Source: Rhodopirellula sp. P2
GTDB lineage: Bacteria > Planctomycetota > Planctomycetia > Pirellulales > Pirellulaceae
Assembly: GCF_028768465.1 (NCBI RefSeq)
Contig: NZ_CP118225.1
Coordinates: 2,213,001 to 2,277,000, forward strand
Reading direction: 5' to 3'
DNA: 64,000 nucleotides
Shown: in pieces, positions 27,935 to 37,084 of the stretch
Layout: every line of letters begins with the position of its first letter
How positions within the stretch are numbered: the first letter of the stretch is position 1
Notes under the pieces: model-generated
The model's database searches: none
What the model was told of the DNA's origin: nothing
The model's input: the letters and a program-made list of their open reading frames with translations, nothing else
Made by a program: the position numbers and the translations under genes

Positions 27935-28288
27935 TTAAGCGTCCGTGGCGGTCGATTCTGCTTCGGGTTCACCAGCGTGAGCTGCGGCCAAGCCTTCGGC
28001 TTCCGCATTCTTACGAGCAGCACGCAAAGCGACAACGTCCACGGCGGTGCTTTTCTCAAGCACACGAACCAAACGCCAGCGTTTGAGTTTGCTCAACGGT
28101 TCCGATTCAATGATCTCGACCTTGTCGCCAACACCCGAATCATTGTTCTCGTCGTGAACGTGACACACCGTGCGGCGGCGAATGTACTTCTTGTATTTTG
28201 GATGCTTGACCAAACGAGCGATCTCGACGCGACGCGTCTTGCTCATTTTGTCGCTGGTCACAATTCCGGCTACGACGCGTTTGGGCAT
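27935..28288 (-). CDS. rpsQ: Ribosomal protein S17
   Basis: 117 aa, about 30 longer than E. coli S17. The core ([38 protein letters not shown]) is conserved; the extra C-terminal part is Ala/Glu-rich ([20 protein letters not shown]) and probably disordered. Confidence 0.95.
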   Translation of the reverse strand: MPKRVVAGIVTSDKMSKTRRVEIARLVKHPKYKKYIRRRTVCHVHDENNDSGVGDKVEIIESEPLSKLKRWRLVRVLEKSTAVDVVALRAARKNAEAEGLAAAHAGEPEAESTATDA

Positions 28289-28337
28289 GGTGCTAGGTGG
28301 ACGTGCAGTGAATGGATGGGTGAGTTTGAGTCGTCAG

Positions 28338-28556
28338 TTAAGCTTGCGGTTGAGCAAGTTGACGTTCAGTTTGGATCGTCTTAACACGAGCGATCGTTCT
28401 TCGGTTCTTCTTGATTTCGCTGGGCGTGTTCAAACGCTCGGATTGTGACTGGAAACGCAAGCGAAACAAAGTTTCGGCGGCTTCTTTCGCAGTCGCATCG
28501 AGCTGTTCGTCGCTCATTTCGCGAAGTTCGGTCAGTTTGGTCATCGAATTAGACAA
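28338..28556 (-). CDS. rpmC: Ribosomal protein L29
   Basis: 72 aa; an internal Met (MTKLTELREM) four codons in may be the true start. Helical L29 pattern with LFRLRFQSQSERLNTPSEIKK and RRTIARVKTI. A 177-bp gap without a gene separates it from rplP, unusual in this operon. Confidence 0.93.
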   Translation of the reverse strand: MSNSMTKLTELREMSDEQLDATAKEAAETLFRLRFQSQSERLNTPSEIKKNRRTIARVKTIQTERQLAQPQA

Positions 28557-28733
28557 AGGTCAAAGGGGATGAATCGTTCAAAGGCCAGAATCGTCTGGGT
28601 TGCAAACCGTTTGACTCCGTAACCCCGATCAACGGAACAATCGATGTTTCGATCATCCACGTTGTTCATGTAGAGTGAAGTCTCTCGGGCGAACCCTGTC
28701 ATCAACCCGCCGATCTACCGGATCGCCATGCGA

Positions 28734-29150
28734 TCAAGCAGAGCGACGTTCGACAAATCGGACTTTGACCGGCATCTTACTCGCCAGACGTGCAAAGCAC
28801 ACCTTGGCTTGTTGTTCGGTCACGCCACTGAGTTCGTATAAAATGGTTCCCGGCTTCACAACCGCGGCCCAAAAGTCAGGCTCCCCTTTACCTTTCCCCA
28901 TCCGTGTTTCCAGCGGTGTGCTGGTCACAGACTTGTCGGGAAAGATTCGGATGTAGAGCTTGCCTTGGCCGCGAACGTATTGCTGGGCAGCGATTCGTCC
29001 GGCCTCGATTGTCGTAGCTTTGATCCAGCCGGCATCCAATGATTGGATACCATAGTCACCAAAGACGACCGTATTGCCGCGAGTCGCGTTACCTTTTATA
29101 CGACCTCTTTGGCTTTTTCGATGCTTGACCCGTTTGGGCATCAGCGCCAT
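28734..29150 (-). CDS. rplP: Ribosomal protein L16
   Basis: 138 aa. The conserved start MPKRVKHRKSQRGRIKG begins at the fourth codon, so ATG 29141 is an alternative. GDYGIQSLDAGWIKATTIEA and RMGKGKGEPDFW motifs are present. The first 53-62 nt overlap the 3' end of rpsC in another frame, so this DNA encodes both proteins. Confidence 0.95.
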   Translation of the reverse strand: MALMPKRVKHRKSQRGRIKGNATRGNTVVFGDYGIQSLDAGWIKATTIEAGRIAAQQYVRGQGKLYIRIFPDKSVTSTPLETRMGKGKGEPDFWAAVVKPGTILYELSGVTEQQAKVCFARLASKMPVKVRFVERRSA

Positions 29151-29799
29151 CGTTGTCGTCTCCGTAAGTACCTTGGTTAATCCACACTTGAATCCCGATG
29201 TGCCCCTGTGGCGTCATCGCTTCGGTGAATCCGTAATCAATCTTGGCTTGTAGCGTGCTCAATGGAATTGAGCCAGCACTTTGCTTTTCGCGACGGGCCA
29301 TTTCGGCACCGCCCAGTCGACCTGCCATTTGGATTTTGATGCCTTTCGCACCAGCGTCCATCGTCTGTTCGAGCATTCGTTTCATGGTGCGTCGGAAGCT
29401 GGATCGCTTTGCCAATTGCTGAGCGATGTCCTCGGCGACCAACTGACCTTGCAGTTCAGGGCGGCCCACTTCTTCGACCTTCAGGTTGATGCGGCGGCCC
29501 ACCAGGTTCTGCAGTTCGGCTTGCAGGATCTCAATTTCCTGCCCCTTCTTGCCGATGATCAAACCTGGGCGAGCTACGAACAGCATCACCCGTACTTCAT
29601 CGCGGGTCCGTTCGATCTCAATCCGATCGATCCCCGCACTTTTGTATTGTGACTTCTTCGGGTGCTTGGTGATGAACTCGCGAATCTTGCGATCTTCCAC
29701 CAGCAGGTCCGCAAAATCCTGCTTCGAGGCATACCAACGACTTCCCCAACCACGGGTGACGCCGGTACGAAACGCAATCGGATTGACTTTTTGACCCAT
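29089..29799 (-). CDS. rpsC: Ribosomal protein S3
   Basis: 236 aa. KH domain (PGLIIGKKGQEIEILQAEL) and C-terminal domain (GRLGGAEMARREKQSAGSIPLSTL, DYGFTEAMTPQGHIGIQVWI) are intact. The polar tail (DDNDGADAQTGQASKKPKR) is encoded by DNA that also encodes the start of L16. S3 helps unwind mRNA at the 30S entry. Confidence 0.96.
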   Translation of the reverse strand: MGQKVNPIAFRTGVTRGWGSRWYASKQDFADLLVEDRKIREFITKHPKKSQYKSAGIDRIEIERTRDEVRVMLFVARPGLIIGKKGQEIEILQAELQNLVGRRINLKVEEVGRPELQGQLVAEDIAQQLAKRSSFRRTMKRMLEQTMDAGAKGIKIQMAGRLGGAEMARREKQSAGSIPLSTLQAKIDYGFTEAMTPQGHIGIQVWINQGTYGDDNDGADAQTGQASKKPKRSYKR

Positions 29800-29895
29800 G
29801 GGAGAGTGCTGAGTGCTTAAGGCAGGGAGTTAGATAAACAGTGTTGTATCAGGTGTCGGAGTGAATCGCAGAGCCTGTCGCTCGTGCGAATCGTT

Positions 29896-30258
29896 TCACT
29901 CGACGCTTTCGATGTGTGTCAGGCCCACACTAATGTGGCTGGAGCGTTTCTTGATCATGAACGCCATCCCGCGAGCACGCGGTTGAATACGTTTGAACAT
30001 CGGTCCGCCATCAACGCGGACGTCGGTGATGACCAACTCCTCGATGCGATGACTTCGGCCGCTGTTTTGATCTGGGTCTTGAGCATTCCCGACGGCACTC
30101 TTGATCACCTTTTCAAGCATGCGAGCTCCGCGTTGGGGCTGATACTTCAAGGTGTCCAAGGCTTCGTCGGCAAACATGCCTCGAACCAAGTCGGCAACCA
30201 GGCGCACCTTTTGTGCGCTGATGCGGGCGTTCTTATGATATGCGTTGAATTGAGACAT
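29896..30258 (-). CDS. rplV: Ribosomal protein L22
   Basis: 120 aa with the usual helix KNARISAQKVRLVADLVRG and the exit-tunnel hairpin ending in PRARGMAFMIKKRSSHI. It lines the peptide exit tunnel. Confidence 0.95.
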   Translation of the reverse strand: MSQFNAYHKNARISAQKVRLVADLVRGMFADEALDTLKYQPQRGARMLEKVIKSAVGNAQDPDQNSGRSHRIEELVITDVRVDGGPMFKRIQPRARGMAFMIKKRSSHISVGLTHIESVE

Positions 30259-30318
30259 GTCTGTCGCTAGATCGTTTGACTCGTGAATTTCACCAACCGG
30301 ATGAAGGGCCGCTTGGAA

Positions 30319-30588
30319 TTAGCGTTTACCCTTGCCGCCGTGACCTTTGAAGGTCCGTGTGGGAGCAAACTCGCCGAGCTTGTGACCCACCATGTCTTCG
30401 GTCACCAACACTTTGATGTGCTGGCGTCCGTTGTGAACCATGAACGTGACGTTCACGAATTCTGGAACGATCGTGCAAGATCGCGCCCATGTCTTGATCG
30501 GTTCTTTGGAGCCAGTTTCGGCTGCTTTCTGAACTTTGAAAAAGACTTTCGGGTCAACAAAAGGACCCTTCTTACTGCTTCGACTCAT
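30319..30588 (-). CDS. rpsS: Ribosomal protein S19
   Basis: 89 aa: [14 protein letters not shown] start, [19 protein letters not shown] and [15 protein letters not shown] signatures. It binds the 16S 3' domain near the A site with S13. Confidence 0.96.
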   Translation of the reverse strand: MSRSSKKGPFVDPKVFFKVQKAAETGSKEPIKTWARSCTIVPEFVNVTFMVHNGRQHIKVLVTEDMVGHKLGEFAPTRTFKGHGGKGKR

Positions 30589-30622
30589 GATTTTTTACCG
30601 GAGTTGCCGCTGAAAGGGTGGC

Positions 30623-31483
30623 CTACTTGTGGAGTTTCAATTGACCGTAGCGACGACTCTTGCGTCGGCGAACGATCGACGAATTGCTTGGTTTGCGTTT
30701 CTGACGTGTGCGTCCGCCCTTGGCACTCTTGCCCGATGGGCTGACCGGATGACGTCCACCCTTGGTTCGGCCTTCACCACCACCGTGCGGGTGATCGACC
30801 GGGTTCATGGCGGTACCACGAACGTGAGGTCGGCGACCGAGCCAGCGTGAGCGACCCGCTTTACCGAGGACCACGTTCATGTGATCGCTGTTGCCAACTT
30901 GGCCAATGGTTGCCCGGCATGCACTGGGCACTCGGCGAACTTCGCCAGAGGGCAACAGCAATTGAGCCCAATCGGCTTCGCGAGCTTGGAGGGTGGCTTG
31001 TGTTCCAGCTGAGCGGCACATCACTGCTCCGCGGCCGGCACGCATTTCAATGCAGCAGACCGAGGTGCCCAGGGGGATGTTTTTCAGAGGCAGGCAATTG
31101 CCGACCACGGGAGGAGCATCAGGTCCGTTTTGCAGTTTGTCGCCAGCAGCAACGCCCGTGGGGGCGATCACGTAAAGCTTGGCACCATCAGGGTACTTCA
31201 GCAATGCGATTCGAGCCGTGCGGTTCGGGTCGTACTGAACGGAGTCAACCGTTGCCACGACGCCGTCTTTGACACGACGGAAATCGATGACACGGTACTT
31301 TTGCTTGTGTCCACCACCACGGTGACGTGAGGTGATCTTGCCCTGGTTGTTCCGTCCGCCGGTTTTGCTTTTTGGACGCAGCAAGGAACGTTCTGGCTTG
31401 TAGCCAGGCGTCAGTTCCTTGAAGTCGCTGACCGACGCGTTGCGTCGGCCGGCGCTGGTCGGCTTGTAGATTCGGATGCCCAT
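30623..31483 (-). CDS. rplB: Ribosomal protein L2
   Basis: 286 aa from ATG 31483 ([15 protein letters not shown]); an upstream start would add 27 residues not found in L2. The near-universal [20 protein letters not shown] stretch near the peptidyl transferase centre is intact. Confidence 0.97.
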   Translation of the reverse strand: MGIRIYKPTSAGRRNASVSDFKELTPGYKPERSLLRPKSKTGGRNNQGKITSRHRGGGHKQKYRVIDFRRVKDGVVATVDSVQYDPNRTARIALLKYPDGAKLYVIAPTGVAAGDKLQNGPDAPPVVGNCLPLKNIPLGTSVCCIEMRAGRGAVMCRSAGTQATLQAREADWAQLLLPSGEVRRVPSACRATIGQVGNSDHMNVVLGKAGRSRWLGRRPHVRGTAMNPVDHPHGGGEGRTKGGRHPVSPSGKSAKGGRTRQKRKPSNSSIVRRRKSRRYGQLKLHK

Positions 31484-31580
31484 GAGTATCGCTTTTTCGT
31501 GCGAGCTGTTTCTGTGCGGGGAAGTGTTTTGTGGTGATTGGTGTCGAAGCTGTGGTGAACCCAAAGCTCGTCACTGTGTC

Positions 31581-31904
31581 CTAGAAGAAGTCGATTCGGT
31601 GATCTTCGTGGAGTGACACGATCGCCTTTTTCCAGTCGCTGGTCCGGCCAATCTTGTGGCGGAACCGGCGGGCTTTCCCTTTGCGGGTTTGGGTGCGGAC
31701 CTTGACGACTTTGACGTCGAACAGATGTTCCACCGCCTTTTTGACGTCGAGTTTGGTTGCGTCGCGGTGGATCTGGAACGCGTATTGGTTGTTCCGGGTC
31801 GCGCGGTGCACGCCTTTTTCGGTCACGAGCGGCTTGAGCAAGACCTGGTGGGGTTCCAGTTCGATCTTGCGTTCAACGGGTTTGGGTGGTTGGATCGCAG
31901 ACAT
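31581..31904 (-). CDS. rplW: Ribosomal protein L23
   Basis: 107 aa from ATG 31904, one base after the rplD stop; the longer frame overlaps rplD. LLKPLVTEKGVHRATRNNQY and VVKVRTQTRKGKARR are typical. It sits at the tunnel exit where trigger factor and SRP dock. Confidence 0.95.
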   Translation of the reverse strand: MSAIQPPKPVERKIELEPHQVLLKPLVTEKGVHRATRNNQYAFQIHRDATKLDVKKAVEHLFDVKVVKVRTQTRKGKARRFRHKIGRTSDWKKAIVSLHEDHRIDFF

Positions 31905-31905
31905 G

Positions 31906-32574
31906 TTAGGCCGCTGCCTCCGCTTCGTTGGTGTTCTGGGTGGAACCGGCGAATGTGCCGTCTTTGACTCGGTCAAGTGCTTCTTGAGTGAAGAGCACTC
32001 GCTTGGGAGTCAGCAGAGTCAGTGCGTTCAGCTGGCGAACGGGTTCAACCGTCACGCCACTGATGTTGCGGCCACTCTTGTAGATGAGCTGGTCATCGTT
32101 GGCAGTGGCGATCAGTGTGGTGGTCTTGTCCAGGCCCAGGTTCTTGAGGATCTGAACGATCTGGCTGGTCTTGGGTGCGTCCAGCTTGATTTCGTTGATG
32201 ACCACGATTTCGCCGTCGTCAATGCGAGAGCGGATGGCCATGCGTGTGGCGATCTTGATCGCCTTCTTGGGCAGACGGTAGCTGTAATCGCGAGGTTTAA
32301 CGGTGCGTGCCACGCCACCACCACGGCGAACATTGGTTCGCTTGGAGCCGGCACGTGCGTTGCCCGTTCCTTTTTGGCGGTACATCTTTTTGTTGGTGCC
32401 GCTGACTTGGCCACGGGTTCGCGTGTTGTGCGAGCCTTGGCGTTTGTTGGCTTGGTACATGACCACCACGTCGTGCAGCAATTGTTTGCTGACTCGGTTG
32501 GCGATTTGTTCGGTGTCGATCTCGTACTGCCCGACTTCTTTGCCGGATGCGTCGAGGATAGGTAGGTTTGCCAT
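31906..32574 (-). CDS. rplD: Ribosomal protein L4
   Basis: 222 aa. The extended tunnel loop (TRGQVSGTNKKMYRQKGTGNARAG) is conserved. In E. coli L4 autoregulates the S10 operon; the leader before rpsJ here was not recognisable as an equivalent target. Confidence 0.96.
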   Translation of the reverse strand: MANLPILDASGKEVGQYEIDTEQIANRVSKQLLHDVVVMYQANKRQGSHNTRTRGQVSGTNKKMYRQKGTGNARAGSKRTNVRRGGGVARTVKPRDYSYRLPKKAIKIATRMAIRSRIDDGEIVVINEIKLDAPKTSQIVQILKNLGLDKTTTLIATANDDQLIYKSGRNISGVTVEPVRQLNALTLLTPKRVLFTQEALDRVKDGTFAGSTQNTNEAEAAA

Positions 32575-32585
32575 GTGTGTATTCC

Positions 32586-33272
32586 TCAGCCGACTTTGTT
32601 GGTTTGACGAATCGAGACAAAGCCGCCGTTGGGTCCGGGAACCGCACCGCGAATCATGAGCAGATTGTTTTCTGCGTCGACGCGGACGACTTCCAGGTTA
32701 CGGGTGGTGACGTTGGCGTTGCCGTACTGGCCAGCCATTCGCTTGCCTTTGAATGTTCGGCTCGGTGACGCACTCATGCCTGTACCACCAGCGTGGCGGT
32801 GACATTTCTTGACGCCGTGCGTGGCACGTTGGCCAGCAAAGTTGTGGCGTTTCATGACGCCGGCGAAGCCGCGTCCTTTGCTGGTGCCGGTGACATCCAC
32901 CTTCTTGACTTCGTTGAATTGCTCAACGGTCAGGGTGTCGCCGACAGTGGCGTCTGCGGATCCGCGGAACTCGCGAATGAAACGCTGTGGTTCACAGTCT
33001 GGCTTGGCAGGGGCTTCGATACCAGCGGCGGAACGCTTCTTGGAGCGTTTGCTTTCGATGGTAGCGACTTGGCCACGCTCGCTGCGTTTTGCCAAGCGGC
33101 GAGGTTTGTCTTCGAAACCCAATTGAACAGCTTCGTAGCCGTCGCGATCTTTGCTGCGAACTTGCAGCACGTGGCAAGGGCCAGCTTGCACGACCGTGAC
33201 GGGAACAGCGGTTCCGTCTTCCAGGAAGATCTGAGTCATCCCGATTTTGCGGCCAAGGATAGATGGTGACAT
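32586..33272 (-). CDS. rplC: Ribosomal protein L3
   Basis: 228 aa: ILGRKIGMTQIFLEDGTAVPVTVV at the start and HKKCHRHAGGTGMSASPSR-type central loop near the peptidyl transferase centre. A 332-bp gap separates it from rpsJ, much wider than normal for this operon. Confidence 0.96.
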   Translation of the reverse strand: MSPSILGRKIGMTQIFLEDGTAVPVTVVQAGPCHVLQVRSKDRDGYEAVQLGFEDKPRRLAKRSERGQVATIESKRSKKRSAAGIEAPAKPDCEPQRFIREFRGSADATVGDTLTVEQFNEVKKVDVTGTSKGRGFAGVMKRHNFAGQRATHGVKKCHRHAGGTGMSASPSRTFKGKRMAGQYGNANVTTRNLEVVRVDAENNLLMIRGAVPGPNGGFVSIRQTNKVG

Positions 33273-33604
33273 AACAGTTCCTGCCCGCGGTTAGCGAGCG
33301 ATGTGCGATTCGTTAGGAGTTCCGAGACTTTCGTGACGATCGGCTCAGTTGGTCGGCAGGTGCCGGGGCTGAGTGATTTCGTCTCGACTTCCGTCCATGC
33401 GGAAAACCGTGACCAATTCGTGTGTGTGATGGGTAACTTGAGTCGGTCCCCGGTGAAGTGGCTGGATGCCGTGGGGTCCGATCTTGTCCTGACGGGGAGG
33501 CCAGTGGAGAGCTGATCTTGCTCACAGGGTTTCTGCGAGTGCGGGATCAGTGTTGGCTCTTTGTCAGTTGAATGCCGGGGTTGCGAAGTGCGATTGTCGA
33601 CCAA
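33273..33604. other. 332-bp gap between rpsJ and rplC, no gene seen
   Basis: In most bacteria rpsJ and rplC are almost adjacent. The only long ORF here (minus strand, 122 codons) is polar, Ser/Thr-rich and overlaps the rplC start, so I reject it. The gap may hold a second promoter or a leader for rplC; no boxes were clear. Confidence 0.5.
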
Positions 33605-33931
33605 TCAGCGGGCGGACGCCTTGATTTTGATATCGACACCAGCCGGCAGGCTTAGTTTGTTGAGTGCTTCGATCGTCTTGGCGGATGCCTGAACGATGTC
33701 TACCAAACGCTTGTGCGTTCGGATTTCATATTGTTGGCGAGCCTTCTTGTTGACGAAGGGGCTCGACAGGACGGTGTATTTTTCGATCCGAGTTGGCAAA
33801 GGGATTGGGCCATGCACAATGCTGGCGGTCGCTTTGACGGTGTCGACAATGTCGCGGGCACTCTGGTCCAGCACGGCATGGTCGTACGCTTCCATTCGAA
33901 TGCGGATGACTTCGCTGGGGCCGGTTGACAC
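33605..33931 (-). CDS. rpsJ: Ribosomal protein S10 (NusE)
   Basis: 108 aa from a GTG start at 33931. [33 protein letters not shown] and the end GVDIKIKA are conserved. It also acts as NusE with NusG in transcription-translation coupling. First gene of the S10 run, with a good candidate promoter at 34001-34029. Confidence 0.96.
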   Translation of the reverse strand: MSTGPSEVIRIRMEAYDHAVLDQSARDIVDTVKATASIVHGPIPLPTRIEKYTVLSSPFVNKKARQQYEIRTHKRLVDIVQASAKTIEALNKLSLPAGVDIKIKASAR

Positions 33932-34340
33932 TGCTTACTTCCAAGTCGTGAACGAGAAATGAGTCACTTCCTCACTGCAACTTTGCTGTGGGGAGGCGAG
34001 AATGTACGGTTGACGTCATTGAGCGTCAACGGCTTTTGAACAATTGATGAAAAAAAGCCGTTGAATTTGCCAGGATTGAACTTGGCAGCGGGGGTGTTTG
34101 GCCTTAATCGACGCTGGGAGGCGTGTTTGGTGCTTCGCGAAGCCCGCGGTTGTTGACGTTAAGATCAACCGAGGCAATGGTCATCGACGCGTTTCCTGCG
34201 GTTCCTTGAGTCGGTGTTGTGGGACTTGTCGTGAATCAGGAAAGCGGGTTGGGTTGAGGCGGCTTTCCGGGTGTGCTCGGAGGGGTCGGGGGCCGTTTTT
34301 GGCTTGCTGCTTTGAGCCCTGGTTGGGCGGGCTGCGTTGA
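33932..34340. other. 409-bp region upstream of rpsJ, no gene seen
   Basis: Divergent region between rpsJ (minus) and the DUF2752 gene (plus). It holds the candidate rpsJ promoter, a GTTGACG/CGTCAAC palindrome and a 10-bp inverted repeat AACGGCTTTT/AAAAGCCGTT at 34028-34062. The part from ~34060 to 34340 is G/T-rich without recognisable coding. Confidence 0.5.
34001..34029 (-). promoter_or_regulatory. Candidate sigma-70 promoter of the S10 operon
   Basis: Minus strand TTGACG (34029-34024), 17-bp spacer, TACATT (34006-34001), about 70 nt upstream of the rpsJ GTG. AT-rich sequence lies just upstream of the -35, like an UP element. The -35 is one arm of a perfect 7-bp palindrome (34010-34030) that could be an operator. 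Confidence 0.6.
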
Positions 34341-34811
34341 TTGGTGTGTTTGGGTTGGAGTGCTTCTTTGGGGTTTCTGGTGTTTGGATTGTCGGCGAAT
34401 CGTTGTGGTTGGGGCTTTCGGGCCTTGATGGTCGTCGGTGGCTTGATGGGCGGCGGGTTGTTGGTTGTGTCGCGTTGTTTGTCGCCTGCTTCGGCAGGTT
34501 TGGGGACTCATCAGCAGTTGGGTTTGCCGCCGTGTTCCATGCGGTTGCTGTTCGGGATGCGGTGTCCTGCCTGTGGGATGACGACGTCGTGGAGTTGGTT
34601 GACGCGGGGTGAGCTGGTCGCTTCGGCGCAGGCGAATCTTTCAGGGATGTTGCTTGGTTTGTTCGTGCTTTTGTTGTTGGTGGTGGCGGTGCGGGTTGCC
34701 TGGAGCGGGCGTCGTCCGTCGGTTGGGGCGAACTGGTGGATGGGGTTTGGTGTCGTGTTGATCGGTGTTCTCAGTGCGGTTGAATGGCTTGTTCGGTTGC
34801 AGTTGGATTGA
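34341..34811 (+). CDS. DUF2752 family small membrane protein
   Basis: 156 aa at most; TTG 34341 directly follows a stop codon, and GTG 34344 or ATG 34428 are alternative starts. The family signature CPACGMTTSW is present after a hydrophobic segment, with a second transmembrane segment (MLLGLFVLLLLVVAVRVAW) and a third near the end. Function of DUF2752 is unknown; the CxxC suggests a metal or redox site at the membrane. Confidence 0.7.
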   Translation: MVCLGWSASLGFLVFGLSANRCGWGFRALMVVGGLMGGGLLVVSRCLSPASAGLGTHQQLGLPPCSMRLLFGMRCPACGMTTSWSWLTRGELVASAQANLSGMLLGLFVLLLLVVAVRVAWSGRRPSVGANWWMGFGVVLIGVLSAVEWLVRLQLD

Positions 34812-34940
34812 ATTTTCGAGTCAAAAGTTTGATTCCCCCTACACGAAAGTGGCGAAGGCGTGAGAGAATGCCGCCCGTGTCAGTCGCTTTGTGGCTGATC
34901 AGTCTTGTTTTTTCCTGGCAATTTCCTTCTTGGCGTCAAA

Positions 34941-36245
34941 ATGAGTGACACCTTCAATCCCGACACGCCCAACATCGACGCTCCTGCAATCGATTCGCCC
35001 ACGACGGATCCAGAGCCAGCGGAATTTGAAGTGAAGTTGGCCTCGCGAGTCGATCGCTTGCCGCCCTACATGTTTGGTCGCATCAACAATTTGCTGTATC
35101 AAAAGCGTTGTGCGGGAGACGATGTGATCGATCTTGGGATGGGGAATCCTTCGGATCCGCCGGACCCTGTTGTGATCCAGAAGCTCACCGACGCGGCGTC
35201 GGATGTTGGCAATCACGGTTACAGTAAGTCCAACGGGATCACGAATTTACGTCGTGAGGTGGCCAGTAAGTATCATCGAAAATACGGTGTGCGGTTGGAC
35301 CCAGAGGGCGAGATCATCGCCTGTTTGGGGAGCAAGGAGGGGTTCTCGCACATGTGCTTGGCGCTCATGGGGCCTGGTGACACGGCGATCATTCCCTCGC
35401 CCTATTTTCCGGTTCACATGTACGGCGTGATCTTGGCCTCTGGGAACGTTGTGGCGCTGGACGTCGCGGATCCGAATAAGTTTCTGAGCAATGTGGCGTA
35501 CACCTGCGAGAATTTGACCCCTCGCCCGAAGGTTTTGATTGTCAATTATCCTCACAACCCTTCGTCGGCTGTGATCGAAGCGGACTTCTTTGTTGAGGTC
35601 GTTCGGTTGGCGAAGAAGTACGGCCTGATGGTCATTCATGACTTCGCGTACGCCGATGTTGCCTTCGACGGTTATGTGCCGCCGAGTTTCCTTTCGGCTC
35701 CTGGGGCCAAGGATGTGGGCGTTGAGTTCACGACGATGAGCAAGGGGTACAACATGGCCGGTTGGCGTGTTGGGTTCTGTGCCGGGAACGCGGACATGGT
35801 CCGTGGGTTGGGGACCATCAAAGGTTATTACGATTACGGCATGTTCCAGGCCATTCAGATCGCCGCGATTGTGGCTCTCCGCGAAACCGAGGCGACCGTG
35901 TTGCAGCAGTCGCAGGTCTATCAAGGCCGGCGTGATGTGCTGGTCAGCGGTTTGCGTCGATTGGGGTGGAGTGTCAATCCGCCAAAGGCAGGCATGTTCG
36001 TTTGGGCGGAGGTGCCGGAGCCTTGGAGGAGTCAAATGAGCACGATGGATTTCGCGATGAAGTTGCTGGAGGAAGGCAACGTTGCCGTCAGTCCAGGCAG
36101 CGGCTTTGGTGCGGCAGGGGAAGGCTATCTGCGGATGTCATTGGTTGAGAATGAGCATCGGTTGCGGCAGGCGGTCCGGCAAATTGGGAAGTGTTTGTCG
36201 CCCGGTAAAAAGGGTGCTGATTCGGTCGCCTCGTCGGCTTCGTAG
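34941..36245 (+). CDS. PLP-dependent aminotransferase (class I/II, AlaC/DAP aminotransferase-like)
   Basis: 434 aa from ATG 34941. Fold type I features: [13 protein letters not shown] substrate loop, [24 protein letters not shown] and the Schiff-base Lys in [13 protein letters not shown] followed by RVGF. Related enzymes transaminate alanine/glutamate or LL-diaminopimelate. The acidic N-terminal ~30 residues are extra. It lies with two unrelated-looking genes between the str and S10 operons on the opposite strand. Confidence 0.88.
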   Translation: MSDTFNPDTPNIDAPAIDSPTTDPEPAEFEVKLASRVDRLPPYMFGRINNLLYQKRCAGDDVIDLGMGNPSDPPDPVVIQKLTDAASDVGNHGYSKSNGITNLRREVASKYHRKYGVRLDPEGEIIACLGSKEGFSHMCLALMGPGDTAIIPSPYFPVHMYGVILASGNVVALDVADPNKFLSNVAYTCENLTPRPKVLIVNYPHNPSSAVIEADFFVEVVRLAKKYGLMVIHDFAYADVAFDGYVPPSFLSAPGAKDVGVEFTTMSKGYNMAGWRVGFCAGNADMVRGLGTIKGYYDYGMFQAIQIAAIVALRETEATVLQQSQVYQGRRDVLVSGLRRLGWSVNPPKAGMFVWAEVPEPWRSQMSTMDFAMKLLEEGNVAVSPGSGFGAAGEGYLRMSLVENEHRLRQAVRQIGKCLSPGKKGADSVASSAS

Positions 36246-36336
36246 TCGGTTTTTGTTCGTGCTTGGGTTCGCCGGGTGCGTTGATTTGTGTTGGTCGGCC
36301 AGTTCGGTCGTGGTTGGTTCTTGAGGTGACATCGAG

Positions 36337-36885
36337 ATGCGTTTGGGTTTGGCTCTGAGAGCTTTTTGGAAAGCGATGTTTGACCGTCAGGTCGCCGAGC
36401 GCGTCGCGTTGGCTCTGGATGGCGTCGATTTGGCGTCGCAGTCAGCGGCGGAATCCACGCCGGCAGTCGTTGAGCAAAAGCCGCTGGGAGACGCCCTGCG
36501 GGAGTCGGGGCAAAGCGACGCGATCACGTTGTTGGCAGCGCTTCAGCGCGACGCTCGTTTAGTTGATTTGATCCATGAGAATCTGGATCAGTACGGCGAC
36601 GATCAGGTTGGTGCAGCGGCTCGTCCGTGTTTGAAGCAATGCCGCCAAACCCTGGATCGGTTGTTGGGGATTGTTCCGCTCGTGGAAGTGAGTGACGGGC
36701 AGGTGCTTCCGGTGGATGTGTCCACTTCCTCTGCTCGTTTGCGCTGGGTGGGTGAGTCCAGCGGTGCCTCGCAGGGCAAGGTGGTTCATCATGGTTGGGT
36801 TGCCACTCAGGTTCAGTTGCCCGCTTGGTCAGGCAGTGCCGATGACGCGTTGGTGATTGCTCCGGCGCAGGTTCAGGCTCCCTAG
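36337..36885 (+). CDS. DUF2760 family protein
   Basis: 182 aa. The pattern SDAITLLAALQRDARLVDLI, helix DDQVGAAARPCLKQCRQTLDRL and C-terminal GKVVHHGWVATQVQLPAW match DUF2760, a family I know from bacteria near chaperone (Hsp70-like) genes; no such gene is adjacent here. No signal peptide or membrane segment. Confidence 0.75.
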   Translation: MRLGLALRAFWKAMFDRQVAERVALALDGVDLASQSAAESTPAVVEQKPLGDALRESGQSDAITLLAALQRDARLVDLIHENLDQYGDDQVGAAARPCLKQCRQTLDRLLGIVPLVEVSDGQVLPVDVSTSSARLRWVGESSGASQGKVVHHGWVATQVQLPAWSGSADDALVIAPAQVQAP

Positions 36886-37084
36886 TTCATTGCGTGTTGC
36901 CTTCCCCTGGAAAGCTCGCTGAACGCTCGTTTTCCGATCCCTCCCAACTTCGGCGGGCGGGGTTCTTAGGGCGATACTGGCGCAGTGCTTCAAAACTGCA
37001 CGACCTCGCGTGGGCAAGGTGCTGCAAGTCATTGCTGGGTCGGCACTGAAGCGCTGCGCGGCCTCGGTTAGGTGGGGGCGGTCG

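Noticed and set aside
33236-33604. 122-codon ORF in the rpsJ-rplC gap
   Set aside because: Overlaps the rplC start, polar composition, no recognisable motif.
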